Below, piece by piece: positions 36,611 to 44,116 of a stretch of DNA of 64,000 nucleotides; position 1 is the stretch's first letter, and every line of letters starts with the position of its first letter. The notes beneath the pieces are model-generated. The model saw only the letters and a program-made list of their open reading frames with translations. It ran no database searches and was not told the origin of the DNA. Origin of the DNA: Blautia sp. MSJ-9 (lineage in GTDB: Bacteria; Bacillota; Clostridia; Lachnospirales; Lachnospiraceae); contig NZ_JAHLQG010000031.1 of assembly GCF_018919065.1 (NCBI RefSeq), forward strand, positions 1 through 64,000, in the 5' to 3' direction. The position numbers and the translations under genes were made by a program.

Positions 36611-37918
36611 ATGCAATTTACAATTCCCAATTATTATAAGGAATTCTCCTGCATTGCAGGAGCCTGTCCGGATACCTGCTGCGCAGGGTGGCAAATTGTG
36701 ATTGATGATAAAACATTAAAGAAATATCAGCATCTCAAAGGGCCGTTCCGCAATCGTCTGCACAATGATATTGACTGGAAGGAACATGTTTTCCGCCAGT
36801 ATGACCATCGCTGTGCATTTCTGAATGAGGAGAATCTGTGTGATATTTATACAGAGGCGGGACCGAAAATGTTCTGTAAAACCTGCCGCAATTATCCGAG
36901 ACATATTGAAGAATTTGAAGGTCTGCGGGAGATTTCCCTGTCCCTTTCCTGTCCGGAGGCTGCGAGGATCCTGTTGTCTCAGAAAGAGAAAGTACAGTTT
37001 GTTACCAGAGAAAAAGAGACCCGCGAAGAGGTTTATGATGACTTTGATTATCTTCTGTTTACCGCTCTGATGGATACCAGAGATATGCTTATAGATGTGA
37101 TCCAGGACAGAAGTGTTCTTATGCAGAAACGTCTGTGGAAAGTGCTGGCAATCGCACATGATTTTCAGTTGTGCGTGGATAAAAATGAGCTGTTTCAATG
37201 GGAAGATATACGGAAGCGTCATGAAGATTCCGGATATAGAGATGCATTTTGCAGCAAAGTTTACTCCCGAATAAACCCAAATAGTTCAAAGAATGTTTCC
37301 AGTTCTCCTATAATAACAGACAGTGCAGAAGTCACTACAACAGATGATGCTGATAATCATATCACCGATAATGCAATTAATACTTCAAATATATCCAGCA
37401 CTTCTGATAAATCTAACTTTATAGATACATCAAAAGAATTATATAAAGAAATGTGGAAAACTGTTATTCCGGAAATGGAGGTTCTTCGTCCAGGATGGCA
37501 GGAATACTTAAGGGATTGTCTGACTCCACTGTATAAAGAAGATGCAGCTCAGCAGTCTGACTCAGGAAATCTTTATTCGTATCAGAAAAGCGAATTTGAT
37601 TATTATTATCCGGACTGGCAGATTCAGGAAGAACAGCTTCTGGTTTACTGGATCTATACTTATTTCTGCGGTGCAGTTTATGATGATGAGATCTTTGCCA
37701 AAATCAAAATGGCAGTTGTCTGTACTCTGTTTATCCACGATCTGAGCGTCGGCACTTATCTGAAAAATAACCGCGAATTTCATCTGGGTAACCAGATTCA
37801 GATCTGTTATCAGTTCTCCAGAGAGTTAGAGCATTCAGATCTTAATCTGAATAAATTTGAGGAACTGATGTCAGAAAATAAAATATTCTCTTTCGAAAAT
37901 ATACTAAAAATATGTTAA
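36611..37918 (+). CDS. FliB/YkgJ-type cysteine-cluster protein (flagellin lysine N-methylase family)
   Basis: A 435-residue protein. The N-terminal 120 residues carry the Fe-S or zinc cysteine cluster of the family: CIAGACPDTCCAGWQ, CAFLNEENLCDIY and MFCKTCRNYPRH. Residues 218-270 are a low-complexity insert rich in S, T, D and N. The C-terminal third (YWIYTYFCGAVYDD) is helical. Annotated relatives are called flagellin lysine-N-methylases, but no flagellar gene is in this window, so the substrate is open. It follows the AraC gene by 3 bases and ends at a strong terminator. Confidence 0.82.
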   Translation: MQFTIPNYYKEFSCIAGACPDTCCAGWQIVIDDKTLKKYQHLKGPFRNRLHNDIDWKEHVFRQYDHRCAFLNEENLCDIYTEAGPKMFCKTCRNYPRHIEEFEGLREISLSLSCPEAARILLSQKEKVQFVTREKETREEVYDDFDYLLFTALMDTRDMLIDVIQDRSVLMQKRLWKVLAIAHDFQLCVDKNELFQWEDIRKRHEDSGYRDAFCSKVYSRINPNSSKNVSSSPIITDSAEVTTTDDADNHITDNAINTSNISSTSDKSNFIDTSKELYKEMWKTVIPEMEVLRPGWQEYLRDCLTPLYKEDAAQQSDSGNLYSYQKSEFDYYYPDWQIQEEQLLVYWIYTYFCGAVYDDEIFAKIKMAVVCTLFIHDLSVGTYLKNNREFHLGNQIQICYQFSRELEHSDLNLNKFEELMSENKIFSFENILKIC

Positions 37919-37920
37919 AC

Positions 37921-37968
37921 AAAAAACTTGCTGCACAGTTGAAAATTTCTTCTGTACAGCAAGTTTTT
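37921..37968. terminator. Bidirectional terminator
   Basis: AAAAACTTGCTG pairs with CAGCAAGTTTTT around a loop of about 23 bases, between converging genes. Confidence 0.85.
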
Positions 37969-37970
37969 AA

Positions 37971-38534
37971 TTATTTATCCATGCCAGCTTTCTTTCGGGA
38001 ATCTTCGCGCACCATATCGCGCAGACTCTTCATATATTCGCTGAAACTACATTCTTTGGTTCCATAGGTCATCTGAAGATCATATTCCAGTGGAATCCAC
38101 GTAGAAAGATCTGCTTCGTTATGCTGGATCAGAGCTTCTAATTTGTCCAGAGCCTTGTATATCTTTGCTTCCAGGGTCTCCAGAGCTTCCATTTCAGCAA
38201 ACAATTCTTTTAAATCTATTCTGTATGGTTCCGGGAGTGTATCCAGCAGTTCATCCATTACATGATTCTCATGGTCTGAATCTGCGGATGTTTTCTCAAA
38301 TGCAGGGATGTCCCCTGTGATTGTTTCGCCCATATCATGGAACATACACATTTTAATTACTTTGTCTATATCTGCATCCGGGAACTCATCCTGCATAAAA
38401 TAAGCCATCATAGTAAGCCGCCAGCTGTGTTCTGCCACACTTTCATGTCGCCCAGAAGATGTGTAAGAATGTCTGGTGTTGCACTTTAATCTCTCTGCTA
38501 CTTTTAAAAAATCCAGAAATGCTCTGCTATCCAT
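37971..38534 (-). CDS. HD-domain hydrolase (YfbR/HDDC2-like)
   Basis: A 187-residue protein of the HD superfamily: HESVAEHSWRL (first metal His), MCMFHDMGETITGDIP (HD pair, about 62-77) and KALDKLEALIQH (distal Asp). This arrangement is that of 5'-deoxynucleotidase-like YfbR/HDDC2 proteins, which dephosphorylate deoxynucleoside monophosphates. The start at 38534 has GAGG 6 bases upstream; the longer frame adds 7 residues. Proximity to deoB (deoxyribose phosphate metabolism) fits nucleotide salvage. Confidence 0.82.
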   Translation of the reverse strand: MDSRAFLDFLKVAERLKCNTRHSYTSSGRHESVAEHSWRLTMMAYFMQDEFPDADIDKVIKMCMFHDMGETITGDIPAFEKTSADSDHENHVMDELLDTLPEPYRIDLKELFAEMEALETLEAKIYKALDKLEALIQHNEADLSTWIPLEYDLQMTYGTKECSFSEYMKSLRDMVREDSRKKAGMDK

Positions 38535-38576
38535 ATGTATCCTCTCCCTGTTCACAATATATAATCATTACCTAAA

Positions 38577-38611
38577 TCAGGCGGATAACCTAATCTGGTT
38601 TACCGCCTGAT
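38577..38611. repeat. Hairpin-forming repeat fragment
   Basis: ATCAGGCGGATAAC and a matching GTTTACCGCCTGAT form a stem. The CAGGCGGAT core is shared with the long-type dispersed repeat that follows 29 bases later. Confidence 0.5.
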
Positions 38612-38639
38612 ATCATACCTATTTTCCTGATCCAATTTC

Positions 38640-38709
38640 AAACGGATAAAGTCATCCGCTTCACGACTTACTCATAACCAAATAACTGCTCCGCAGTTTG
38701 ATTTTGTTA
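38640..38709. repeat. Dispersed intergenic repeat, long type (copy 3)
   Basis: AAACGGATAAAGTCATCCGC, ACTTACTCATAACC, AATAACTGCTCCGCAGTTTG and a TTTTGTTA end align along their length with the copy at 8011-8082. It supplies the TAA stop of deoB. Confidence 0.65.
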
Positions 38710-39897
38710 CACTAATTTATCCAGAATAGAATGTCCAATGGTTCCTTCCGGCATTTTTACCTGGAAGTTGTCTGCGATAGTTGCTCCGATGATTGCAAAG
38801 GTATTCTCTTCCTCTAACTGACCGCCCTCTGTCATCTTTGGTGACCAGGAGATAAATGGTACATATTCTCTGGTATGGTCTGTTCCTGTGTATGTCGGGT
38901 CATTACCATGGTCTGCTGTGATGATCAGAAGATCATCGGATGTCATCTCGTTCATCAGAACACCCAGGTTTTTGTCAAATTTCTCTATCTCCTGTCCGTA
39001 TCCTTCTGGATTTCTGCGGTGTCCCCAGAGTGCGTCGAAATCTACCAGATTAGTAAAGCAAAGTCCGTGGAAATCTTTCTTACTGATTTCAATAGTCTGC
39101 TCCATTCCATGTACAGAACTATTGGAATGCAGTGCTTCTGTCACACCTTCGCCACAGAAAATATCGTTAATCTTTCCCACACTGATCACGTCGTAACCTG
39201 CATCTTTCAGAGCATTCATAGCTGTTAAACCTGTTGGCTTCAGTGCATAATCATGACGGTTGCTTGTACGCTTGAACTCGCCTTTCTTCTTACCGACATA
39301 TGGTCTGGCAATAACACGGCCTACACGCCATTCATCTTTCATTGTGATCTCACGTGCGATCTCGCAGCAACGGTACAGATTCTGAAGGTCAAATGTCTCT
39401 TCATTTCCGCAAATCTGAAGGACTGAATCAGCAGATGTATAGACGATCATTGCACCTGTATTGATCTCTTCTTCGCCAAGTTCCTCGATGATCTCAGTAC
39501 CGCTGGCACTCTTATTTCCAATTACACGTTTACCACAGCGTTTCTCAAGTTCCGCGATCAGTTCTGGCGGGAATCCTGTGTCTGTAAAGGTTTTAAATGG
39601 TTTCTCTGTCTTGATTCCCATCATTTCCCAATGTCCTGTCATAGTATCCTTACCATTACTGGCTTCGCTGACACGCATGAAACGTCCCATTGGATTCTCG
39701 ACAGTCTCCATCTTTCCTCCCTGATGAAGATTTACCATTCCCAGTTTCTGCAGATTCGGAATATCCAGTGTTCCCATACGATCCAGGATATGTCCAAAAG
39801 TGTCTACCCCTACATCTCCGAATCTCTCTGAATCAGGCATTGCTCCAATCCCCAGAGAATCCAGCACGATCACAAATATTCTTTTATACTTCTCCAT
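38707..39897 (-). CDS. deoB: Phosphopentomutase
   Basis: A 396-residue enzyme of the alkaline phosphatase superfamily. [12 protein letters not shown] holds the first metal aspartate; the catalytic threonine region is [13 protein letters not shown] (about 90), and [11 protein letters not shown] and [21 protein letters not shown] carry the other ligands. It interconverts (deoxy)ribose-1-phosphate and -5-phosphate. AAAGGA precedes the ATG at 39897; the longer frame adds 19 unlikely residues. It stands alone rather than with deoC or a nucleoside phosphorylase here. Confidence 0.95.
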   Translation of the reverse strand: MEKYKRIFVIVLDSLGIGAMPDSERFGDVGVDTFGHILDRMGTLDIPNLQKLGMVNLHQGGKMETVENPMGRFMRVSEASNGKDTMTGHWEMMGIKTEKPFKTFTDTGFPPELIAELEKRCGKRVIGNKSASGTEIIEELGEEEINTGAMIVYTSADSVLQICGNEETFDLQNLYRCCEIAREITMKDEWRVGRVIARPYVGKKKGEFKRTSNRHDYALKPTGLTAMNALKDAGYDVISVGKINDIFCGEGVTEALHSNSSVHGMEQTIEISKKDFHGLCFTNLVDFDALWGHRRNPEGYGQEIEKFDKNLGVLMNEMTSDDLLIITADHGNDPTYTGTDHTREYVPFISWSPKMTEGGQLEEENTFAIIGATIADNFQVKMPEGTIGHSILDKLV

Positions 39898-40073
39898 TTT
39901 ACGATTTCCTTTCTGTTTATTATTTTCATTGAATAAGTAAGCCCCTGCTTTCATTGTCTGAGCAATAAACTACAAGCAGGGACTTTTGTCATAATTTCTT
40001 TAGTTGTATCATAACATAATTTTGGTGTTCCCGCTATCATAATCTCTGGATTTTTAGAATAAAATTTGTCATT

Positions 40074-40114
40074 ACCAAAAAATCTGAAGAACCGTTTAGA
40101 GTCCTTCAGATTTC
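40074..40114 (-). terminator. Terminator of the GntP operon
   Basis: AATCTGAAG and CTTCAGATT pair, followed on the minus strand by TTTTTTGG. The rest of 39898-40073 shows no gene. Confidence 0.8.
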
Positions 40115-40116
40115 TG

Positions 40117-41388
40117 TTATAAAATAATTCCATATATAATTGTTGATGCCAATACAATGATAAATCCTTCCAGAATATCTATCGGCAGTAACTTAATTCT
40201 CTCATTGATCGGCATTCCCATTGCACCGGCTGATGCATGGAAAATAGAACCATGAGGCAGAGAGTCCAGTACAATAGTTCCTGCATGAAGCATTGCTGCC
40301 CCATACAGAGCCGGCATAATCTGTGTAATAGTTCCGGAAAATGTGGCAGATGCAATAGTTGCTCCTGCAGAAGAAGACGCAGTTGCTCCTGCCATTACAA
40401 TACCAGAAATCGGTGCCAGAAGAAATGCCGGCAGATTCATTGCATTCAATACAGTTGTCATATCCACCTGAAATTGCGAAGTTTTAATAATTCCTGAAAT
40501 GGTTCCTGTTCCAATCAGCAGGATAGCTACAGGCATCATTTTCCCCAGACCATATGAAATGTATTCGCCCAGATGCTTCATCTTTCTCATACAGGCAAGT
40601 CCAATGATCGCTCCTGCCGGAAGCGCTACCAGTGGATCAATAGTAATCCCACAGATCGGACGAAGCATCAGCAGAATCACTGCAATCAACGGTCCAACAA
40701 TAGATGCCCATATAGACGGTAACCCCATTGGCTGTGTATTTACTTCCACTGACTGTGTTTTATCTGCAACATTTACTGATTTATTCTTTCCAGAAAGAAT
40801 TTTACAAATAATAACTGTTCCTGCCAGACCCACAATTGCCGGAATAATATTTGCTGCCATCAACGCAGAAAGATCTACACCAAAAGTTTCTGCAGCCGCA
40901 ATCGTATTTGGGTTTGGTGAAATTACCATTCCCGCTTTTTCTCCACCCATTAACGCTGCAAGAAGAATAAAATTGTTGCATCCAATTCTCTGTCCAATAA
41001 CCATGGCGATCGGTGCTACTGTAATAACTGCAACATCACCAAATACACCAACTGCTGTCAGGATCATAGTTGCCAATGCCAAGGAAAATAATGCTCTTTT
41101 TTCTCCAAACAAGCGAATAATCTGATCTGCAATTTTAACTGCTGCTCCAGACTGAATCAGAATTCCTGCCAGCACACCTGAAGTTACAATTCTGAGAATT
41201 GCAGGCATAATTCCCTGTGCTCCTGTTACCATACATGTTACGGTTCCTTCTATTCCTGCTCCGCCGATCACACCGCCTACAAATGCTCCTGCGATCATAC
41301 TGTAAGCAGGTTCTACTTTCTTAACGATCAAAAAGATTGCGACTGCCAGGCCGATCAGTGCTCCCAGAGTTGTAATCGTAATATCCAT
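40117..41388 (-). CDS. GntP-family organic acid:proton symporter
   Basis: A 423-residue membrane protein with about twelve hydrophobic helices and no signal peptide. GAFVGGVIGGAG near the N terminus, GVFGDVAVITVAPIAM, and the C-terminal GATASSSAGATIASATFSG and LDSLPHGSIFH are typical of GntP/GntT permeases for gluconate and other sugar acids. The ATG at 41388 is preceded by AAGGGGTG. The next upstream gene is a DUF1537 fragment and the divergent gene a GntR regulator, which points to four-carbon acid sugars rather than gluconate. Confidence 0.9.
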   Translation of the reverse strand: MDITITTLGALIGLAVAIFLIVKKVEPAYSMIAGAFVGGVIGGAGIEGTVTCMVTGAQGIMPAILRIVTSGVLAGILIQSGAAVKIADQIIRLFGEKRALFSLALATMILTAVGVFGDVAVITVAPIAMVIGQRIGCNNFILLAALMGGEKAGMVISPNPNTIAAAETFGVDLSALMAANIIPAIVGLAGTVIICKILSGKNKSVNVADKTQSVEVNTQPMGLPSIWASIVGPLIAVILLMLRPICGITIDPLVALPAGAIIGLACMRKMKHLGEYISYGLGKMMPVAILLIGTGTISGIIKTSQFQVDMTTVLNAMNLPAFLLAPISGIVMAGATASSSAGATIASATFSGTITQIMPALYGAAMLHAGTIVLDSLPHGSIFHASAGAMGMPINERIKLLPIDILEGFIIVLASTIIYGIIL

Positions 41389-41477
41389 AACGTTTGTCAC
41401 CCCTTGTCCTTTTTCTAATATTTTTTTCCTTTTTTTACGATTCTGCTCTTCTATGCTGTCAGTTTTCTTTGTTATAT

Positions 41478-42107
41478 TTATTTATCAAGAAGTACTTCTA
41501 CGGCTTCCCGCAAAGTTGTAATTTCTCCTACATTTCCTGGAAAGATTACATATGGGGTCATTGGGAATCTGCTTTCTTCACCTGTCTGCCATACCGGAAT
41601 TCCCGGTCTGATCTGACCCAGAACATTCGCTTTCTTTACTGCCAGAGCCTTCGTTCCTACATCACTGGATGTGATTCCACCTTTTGCGATCACAAATGCC
41701 GGAGTTACTTTCAACCTTCCAACCAATGACTGAACTGCATCAGAAATCTTAACAGATAATCGCAGTTCATCTTCTTTATCTCCAGTATCAGCTGTGATCA
41801 GCACTCTTGTTGTATAGCAGCAGACTGTTTTTCCTGCTTTGATACATTCTTCTTCACGTTCCAGGCATCTGTTTACTTCTGTCTCGAATGCTTTCTCATC
41901 TCTTACCAGAGTTGCATTTAACTCAATAAATTCAATATCTGTTAATTTCTTCAGTTCTTCTACCTGACGGGTAGTTTTATCCGTATGAGAACCTACCACA
42001 ATAATTCCACCATTATCTGTTTCTTTCGTAACCATCTGCTGTCTTGTAAGAAGTGGCTGGTCGGAAACACCGCCCATAACTTTTTTATCTTTCTCTCTTT
42101 TATCCAT
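41478..42107 (-). CDS. C-terminal (nucleotide-binding) half of a DUF1537 four-carbon acid sugar kinase
   Basis: 209 residues that match only the C-terminal domain of OtnK/DtnK-type kinases: GGIIVVGSHTDKTTRQVEEL, then TTRVLI, FVIAKGGITSSDVGTKAL and PGIPVWQTGEESRFPMTPYV. A complete kinase is about 420 residues; the N-terminal substrate-binding domain is missing and nothing like it lies in the 264 bases upstream. The start has only a weak AGAAG site. It is either a decayed gene that kept one domain or a genuine split form. Without the other half, kinase activity is unlikely. Confidence 0.75.
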   Translation of the reverse strand: MDKREKDKKVMGGVSDQPLLTRQQMVTKETDNGGIIVVGSHTDKTTRQVEELKKLTDIEFIELNATLVRDEKAFETEVNRCLEREEECIKAGKTVCCYTTRVLITADTGDKEDELRLSVKISDAVQSLVGRLKVTPAFVIAKGGITSSDVGTKALAVKKANVLGQIRPGIPVWQTGEESRFPMTPYVIFPGNVGEITTLREAVEVLLDK

Positions 42108-42269
42108 TTATGACTTCTGTTTTTTGTAAAATTTTCACAGACTACTCTTTTTTATCTGTTATTTTCTTAACTATTTGTTCAATATCTAAAAATATCACAC
42201 AAAAGCACGGAAATTCTTTGTGTAATTCAGATTTTCTGCGGTTCTTTTTCTGTGATCTTGTTTTTTCTA

Positions 42270-42298
42270 TTGACCGTTTTTTCAGATTGCGCTATGAT
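42270..42298 (+). promoter_or_regulatory. Promoter of the GntR-family regulator gene
   Basis: TTGACC (42270-42275), a 17-base spacer and TATGAT (42293-42298), 73 bases before the ATG. Confidence 0.65.
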
Positions 42299-42371
42299 AT
42301 TTTTAATGTTTTAAGGGTAAAAAATACTATATTCTGTTAAAAAAATAATTATTTGATTTTAAGGAGTTTTT

Positions 42372-43028
42372 ATGGCAACAGTAATGACACCATTGAATGA
42401 ACAGGCTTATCAACATCTTCAAAACCTGATTATGGACAATCAGTTTTCCTATCATGAAATTTATTCTGAAACCAAACTTGCAAAAGAACTTGGAATTTCC
42501 CGTACTCCTTTTCGTGATGCAATCCACAGGCTTGCACAGGAAGGATATATTGACATTATTCCAAATAAGGGATTTATGCTGCATCAGCTTAGTAAGGAAG
42601 ATGTAAATGAAACTTTTCAGATCCGTTCTGCGCTGGAAAGCTACTGTACTTTACAGATCTGTAAGGAAGCTAACAGCAGAAAAGCCGGAAAGTTATTTAA
42701 AGAATTGAATAAGATTATGGAGAAGATGGAGAAGATTATGATTTCTTCCCACTCTATTGATGATTTCTGTGAATACGATTTTCGTTTTCATACCCAAATT
42801 ATTAATTATCTGGAAAATGAACAGTTCTCTTCTATTTTCGCTACATTCATGTATCGGATGAAACGCCTTGCAAAACTTTCTCTGTCTCATGAAGGAAGAA
42901 TGGAGAATACTTATAAAGAACACATGGACATTTTGAATGCCATGCAATCCGGAGATGTAGAGCATATTTATGATATCACGATCCAGCATATGGAACGTCC
43001 AAAAGGAATCAACCTGGAAGATCTCTAA
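42372..43028 (+). CDS. GntR-family (FadR/FCD) transcriptional regulator
   Basis: A 218-residue protein. The N-terminal winged HTH reads EIYSETKLAKELGISRTPFRDAIHRLAQEGYI (about 36-68). The helical FCD ligand domain follows, with an FRFHTQIINYLENEQF segment and two histidines later (HEGRMENTYKEHMDIL; IQHMERP) suitable for metal binding. It is divergent from the DUF1537 fragment and GntP genes and is probably their repressor. AAGGAG lies before the ATG. The last codons form one arm of the terminator. Confidence 0.9.
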   Translation: MATVMTPLNEQAYQHLQNLIMDNQFSYHEIYSETKLAKELGISRTPFRDAIHRLAQEGYIDIIPNKGFMLHQLSKEDVNETFQIRSALESYCTLQICKEANSRKAGKLFKELNKIMEKMEKIMISSHSIDDFCEYDFRFHTQIINYLENEQFSSIFATFMYRMKRLAKLSLSHEGRMENTYKEHMDILNAMQSGDVEHIYDITIQHMERPKGINLEDL

Positions 43029-43050
43029 TGATTTTCCAGGTTGATTTTTT
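43008..43050. terminator. Terminator overlapping the 3' end of the GntR gene
   Basis: AATCAACCTGGAA (coding) pairs with TTTCCAGGTTGATT and is followed by TTTT. The stop codon lies in the loop. It may also serve the converging gene. Confidence 0.8.
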
Positions 43051-43717
43051 ATGCCAGTGCCAACAGATCTCTGCCTTCTTTCAGTCTTTCATAGAACTGC
43101 TGATAGAAATCTTCGTTCTGGTCGTATGGTTTAAGATAAAATCTGTTTACCACAAAGAGATTCAGATTCTTAATTAGTTCTGAATCCTCTGCATTATACA
43201 GTACTTCCTGTACGTCCAGCAGAAAATAATGCCAGTCATTTACAAATTTCTCATAATTTTTCAGATCCGGTGTGTCAATCCATTTTTTTACTTTGATCTT
43301 ACTGCGGTTTGTTTTCGGACATTCGTGAACCTGAAGAATATATTTGAAGCCGCCGTCTTCATAAAATCTTCCAAGCGGAAATAATCTGCAGAATCCCGGT
43401 CTTATAACATGGATGCTGCAGCGGCCTTCTCTGTTGAGGAAGACACACTGCTCATTTGCACCTGTCATTCGAAGATGCGGCAAGATATTGCCGTCTGATA
43501 CTCCCAGTTCCAGACATTCCTGCAGTAACTGCTCTGCCGGTTTCTTTAATCCCACTGATAATCTGTATACATCAAATGGGTCTAAGATTACTGAATCGCC
43601 CATTCCCTGACAGCAGTCACAGCATCCTTCACAGTTATGGCTGTCTGCTTTTACCATATCATTGGAATCATATAACTTTCCATCTGAAATCTCTTCCAGC
43701 GTCTGTTCTCTCCGCAT
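43049..43717 (-). CDS. YkgJ-family cysteine-cluster protein
   Basis: A 222-residue protein with the Fe-S/zinc-binding pattern of YkgJ proteins: NCEGCCDCCQGMGD (about 28-41), CVFLNREGRCSIHVIRPGFCRLFP (about 90-115), and CPKTNRSK. The function of the family is unclear; many are thought to bind an iron-sulfur cluster. It shares 1 base with the gene upstream (stop/start overlap), so they are co-expressed. It is unrelated in detail to the FliB-like protein at 36611, though they share the cluster style. Confidence 0.85.
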   Translation of the reverse strand: MRREQTLEEISDGKLYDSNDMVKADSHNCEGCCDCCQGMGDSVILDPFDVYRLSVGLKKPAEQLLQECLELGVSDGNILPHLRMTGANEQCVFLNREGRCSIHVIRPGFCRLFPLGRFYEDGGFKYILQVHECPKTNRSKIKVKKWIDTPDLKNYEKFVNDWHYFLLDVQEVLYNAEDSELIKNLNLFVVNRFYLKPYDQNEDFYQQFYERLKEGRDLLALA

Positions 43718-44094
43718 CAGAAAGCCTCCAGCCCGGTTACTCCCCAGTCAGAAGCAAGTTCTTTCATTCCGTCAAGTACTTCTTCTCTGGAATATCCATT
43801 ATTATCCAAGAAATCTCCATCCATATCATTCAGGTACAGGTAAAAGGTCAGTGCCAGTTCCAGATAATCTACGTCATCTTCTACCATACCTACATAAAGT
43901 TCATTCTCTGCTTCATTGATCTTGCCTTCTTCTGCAAGTTTCATAATAGTTACAAAAAGTTTATCTGCTTCTGTATAATCTGCTTCATTCTCAGGAAGTG
44001 TGTAATTCGGCTGCTGTTCGTGGAGCAAAAGCTTTGCGATCAGTCTTCCTACATCCTGAATATTTCTTATCATATGATCATCCTGTACTGCCAT
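43717..44094 (-). CDS. Small helical protein, possibly DUF6483
   Basis: A 125-residue acidic protein made mainly of helices with TPR-like spacing (ADKLFVTIMKLAEEGKINEAENEL; DYLELALTFYLYLNDMD). It resembles, from memory, the DUF6483 family of Lachnospiraceae, function unknown. There are no cysteines or transmembrane segments. It sits between topB and the YkgJ-type gene on the same strand, 22 bases after topB's start side, with a 1-base overlap to the next gene. Confidence 0.65.
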   Translation of the reverse strand: MAVQDDHMIRNIQDVGRLIAKLLLHEQQPNYTLPENEADYTEADKLFVTIMKLAEEGKINEAENELYVGMVEDDVDYLELALTFYLYLNDMDGDFLDNNGYSREEVLDGMKELASDWGVTGLEAF

Positions 44095-44116
44095 ATCTGT
44101 TTCATCCTTTCTATCT

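Noticed and set aside
39951..40157. 68-residue minus-strand frame between deoB and GntP
   Set aside because: It spans the GntP terminator and starts inside GntP.
40499..41125. 208-residue plus-strand frame opposite the GntP gene
   Set aside because: Mirror of the hydrophobic transporter; no ribosome binding site.
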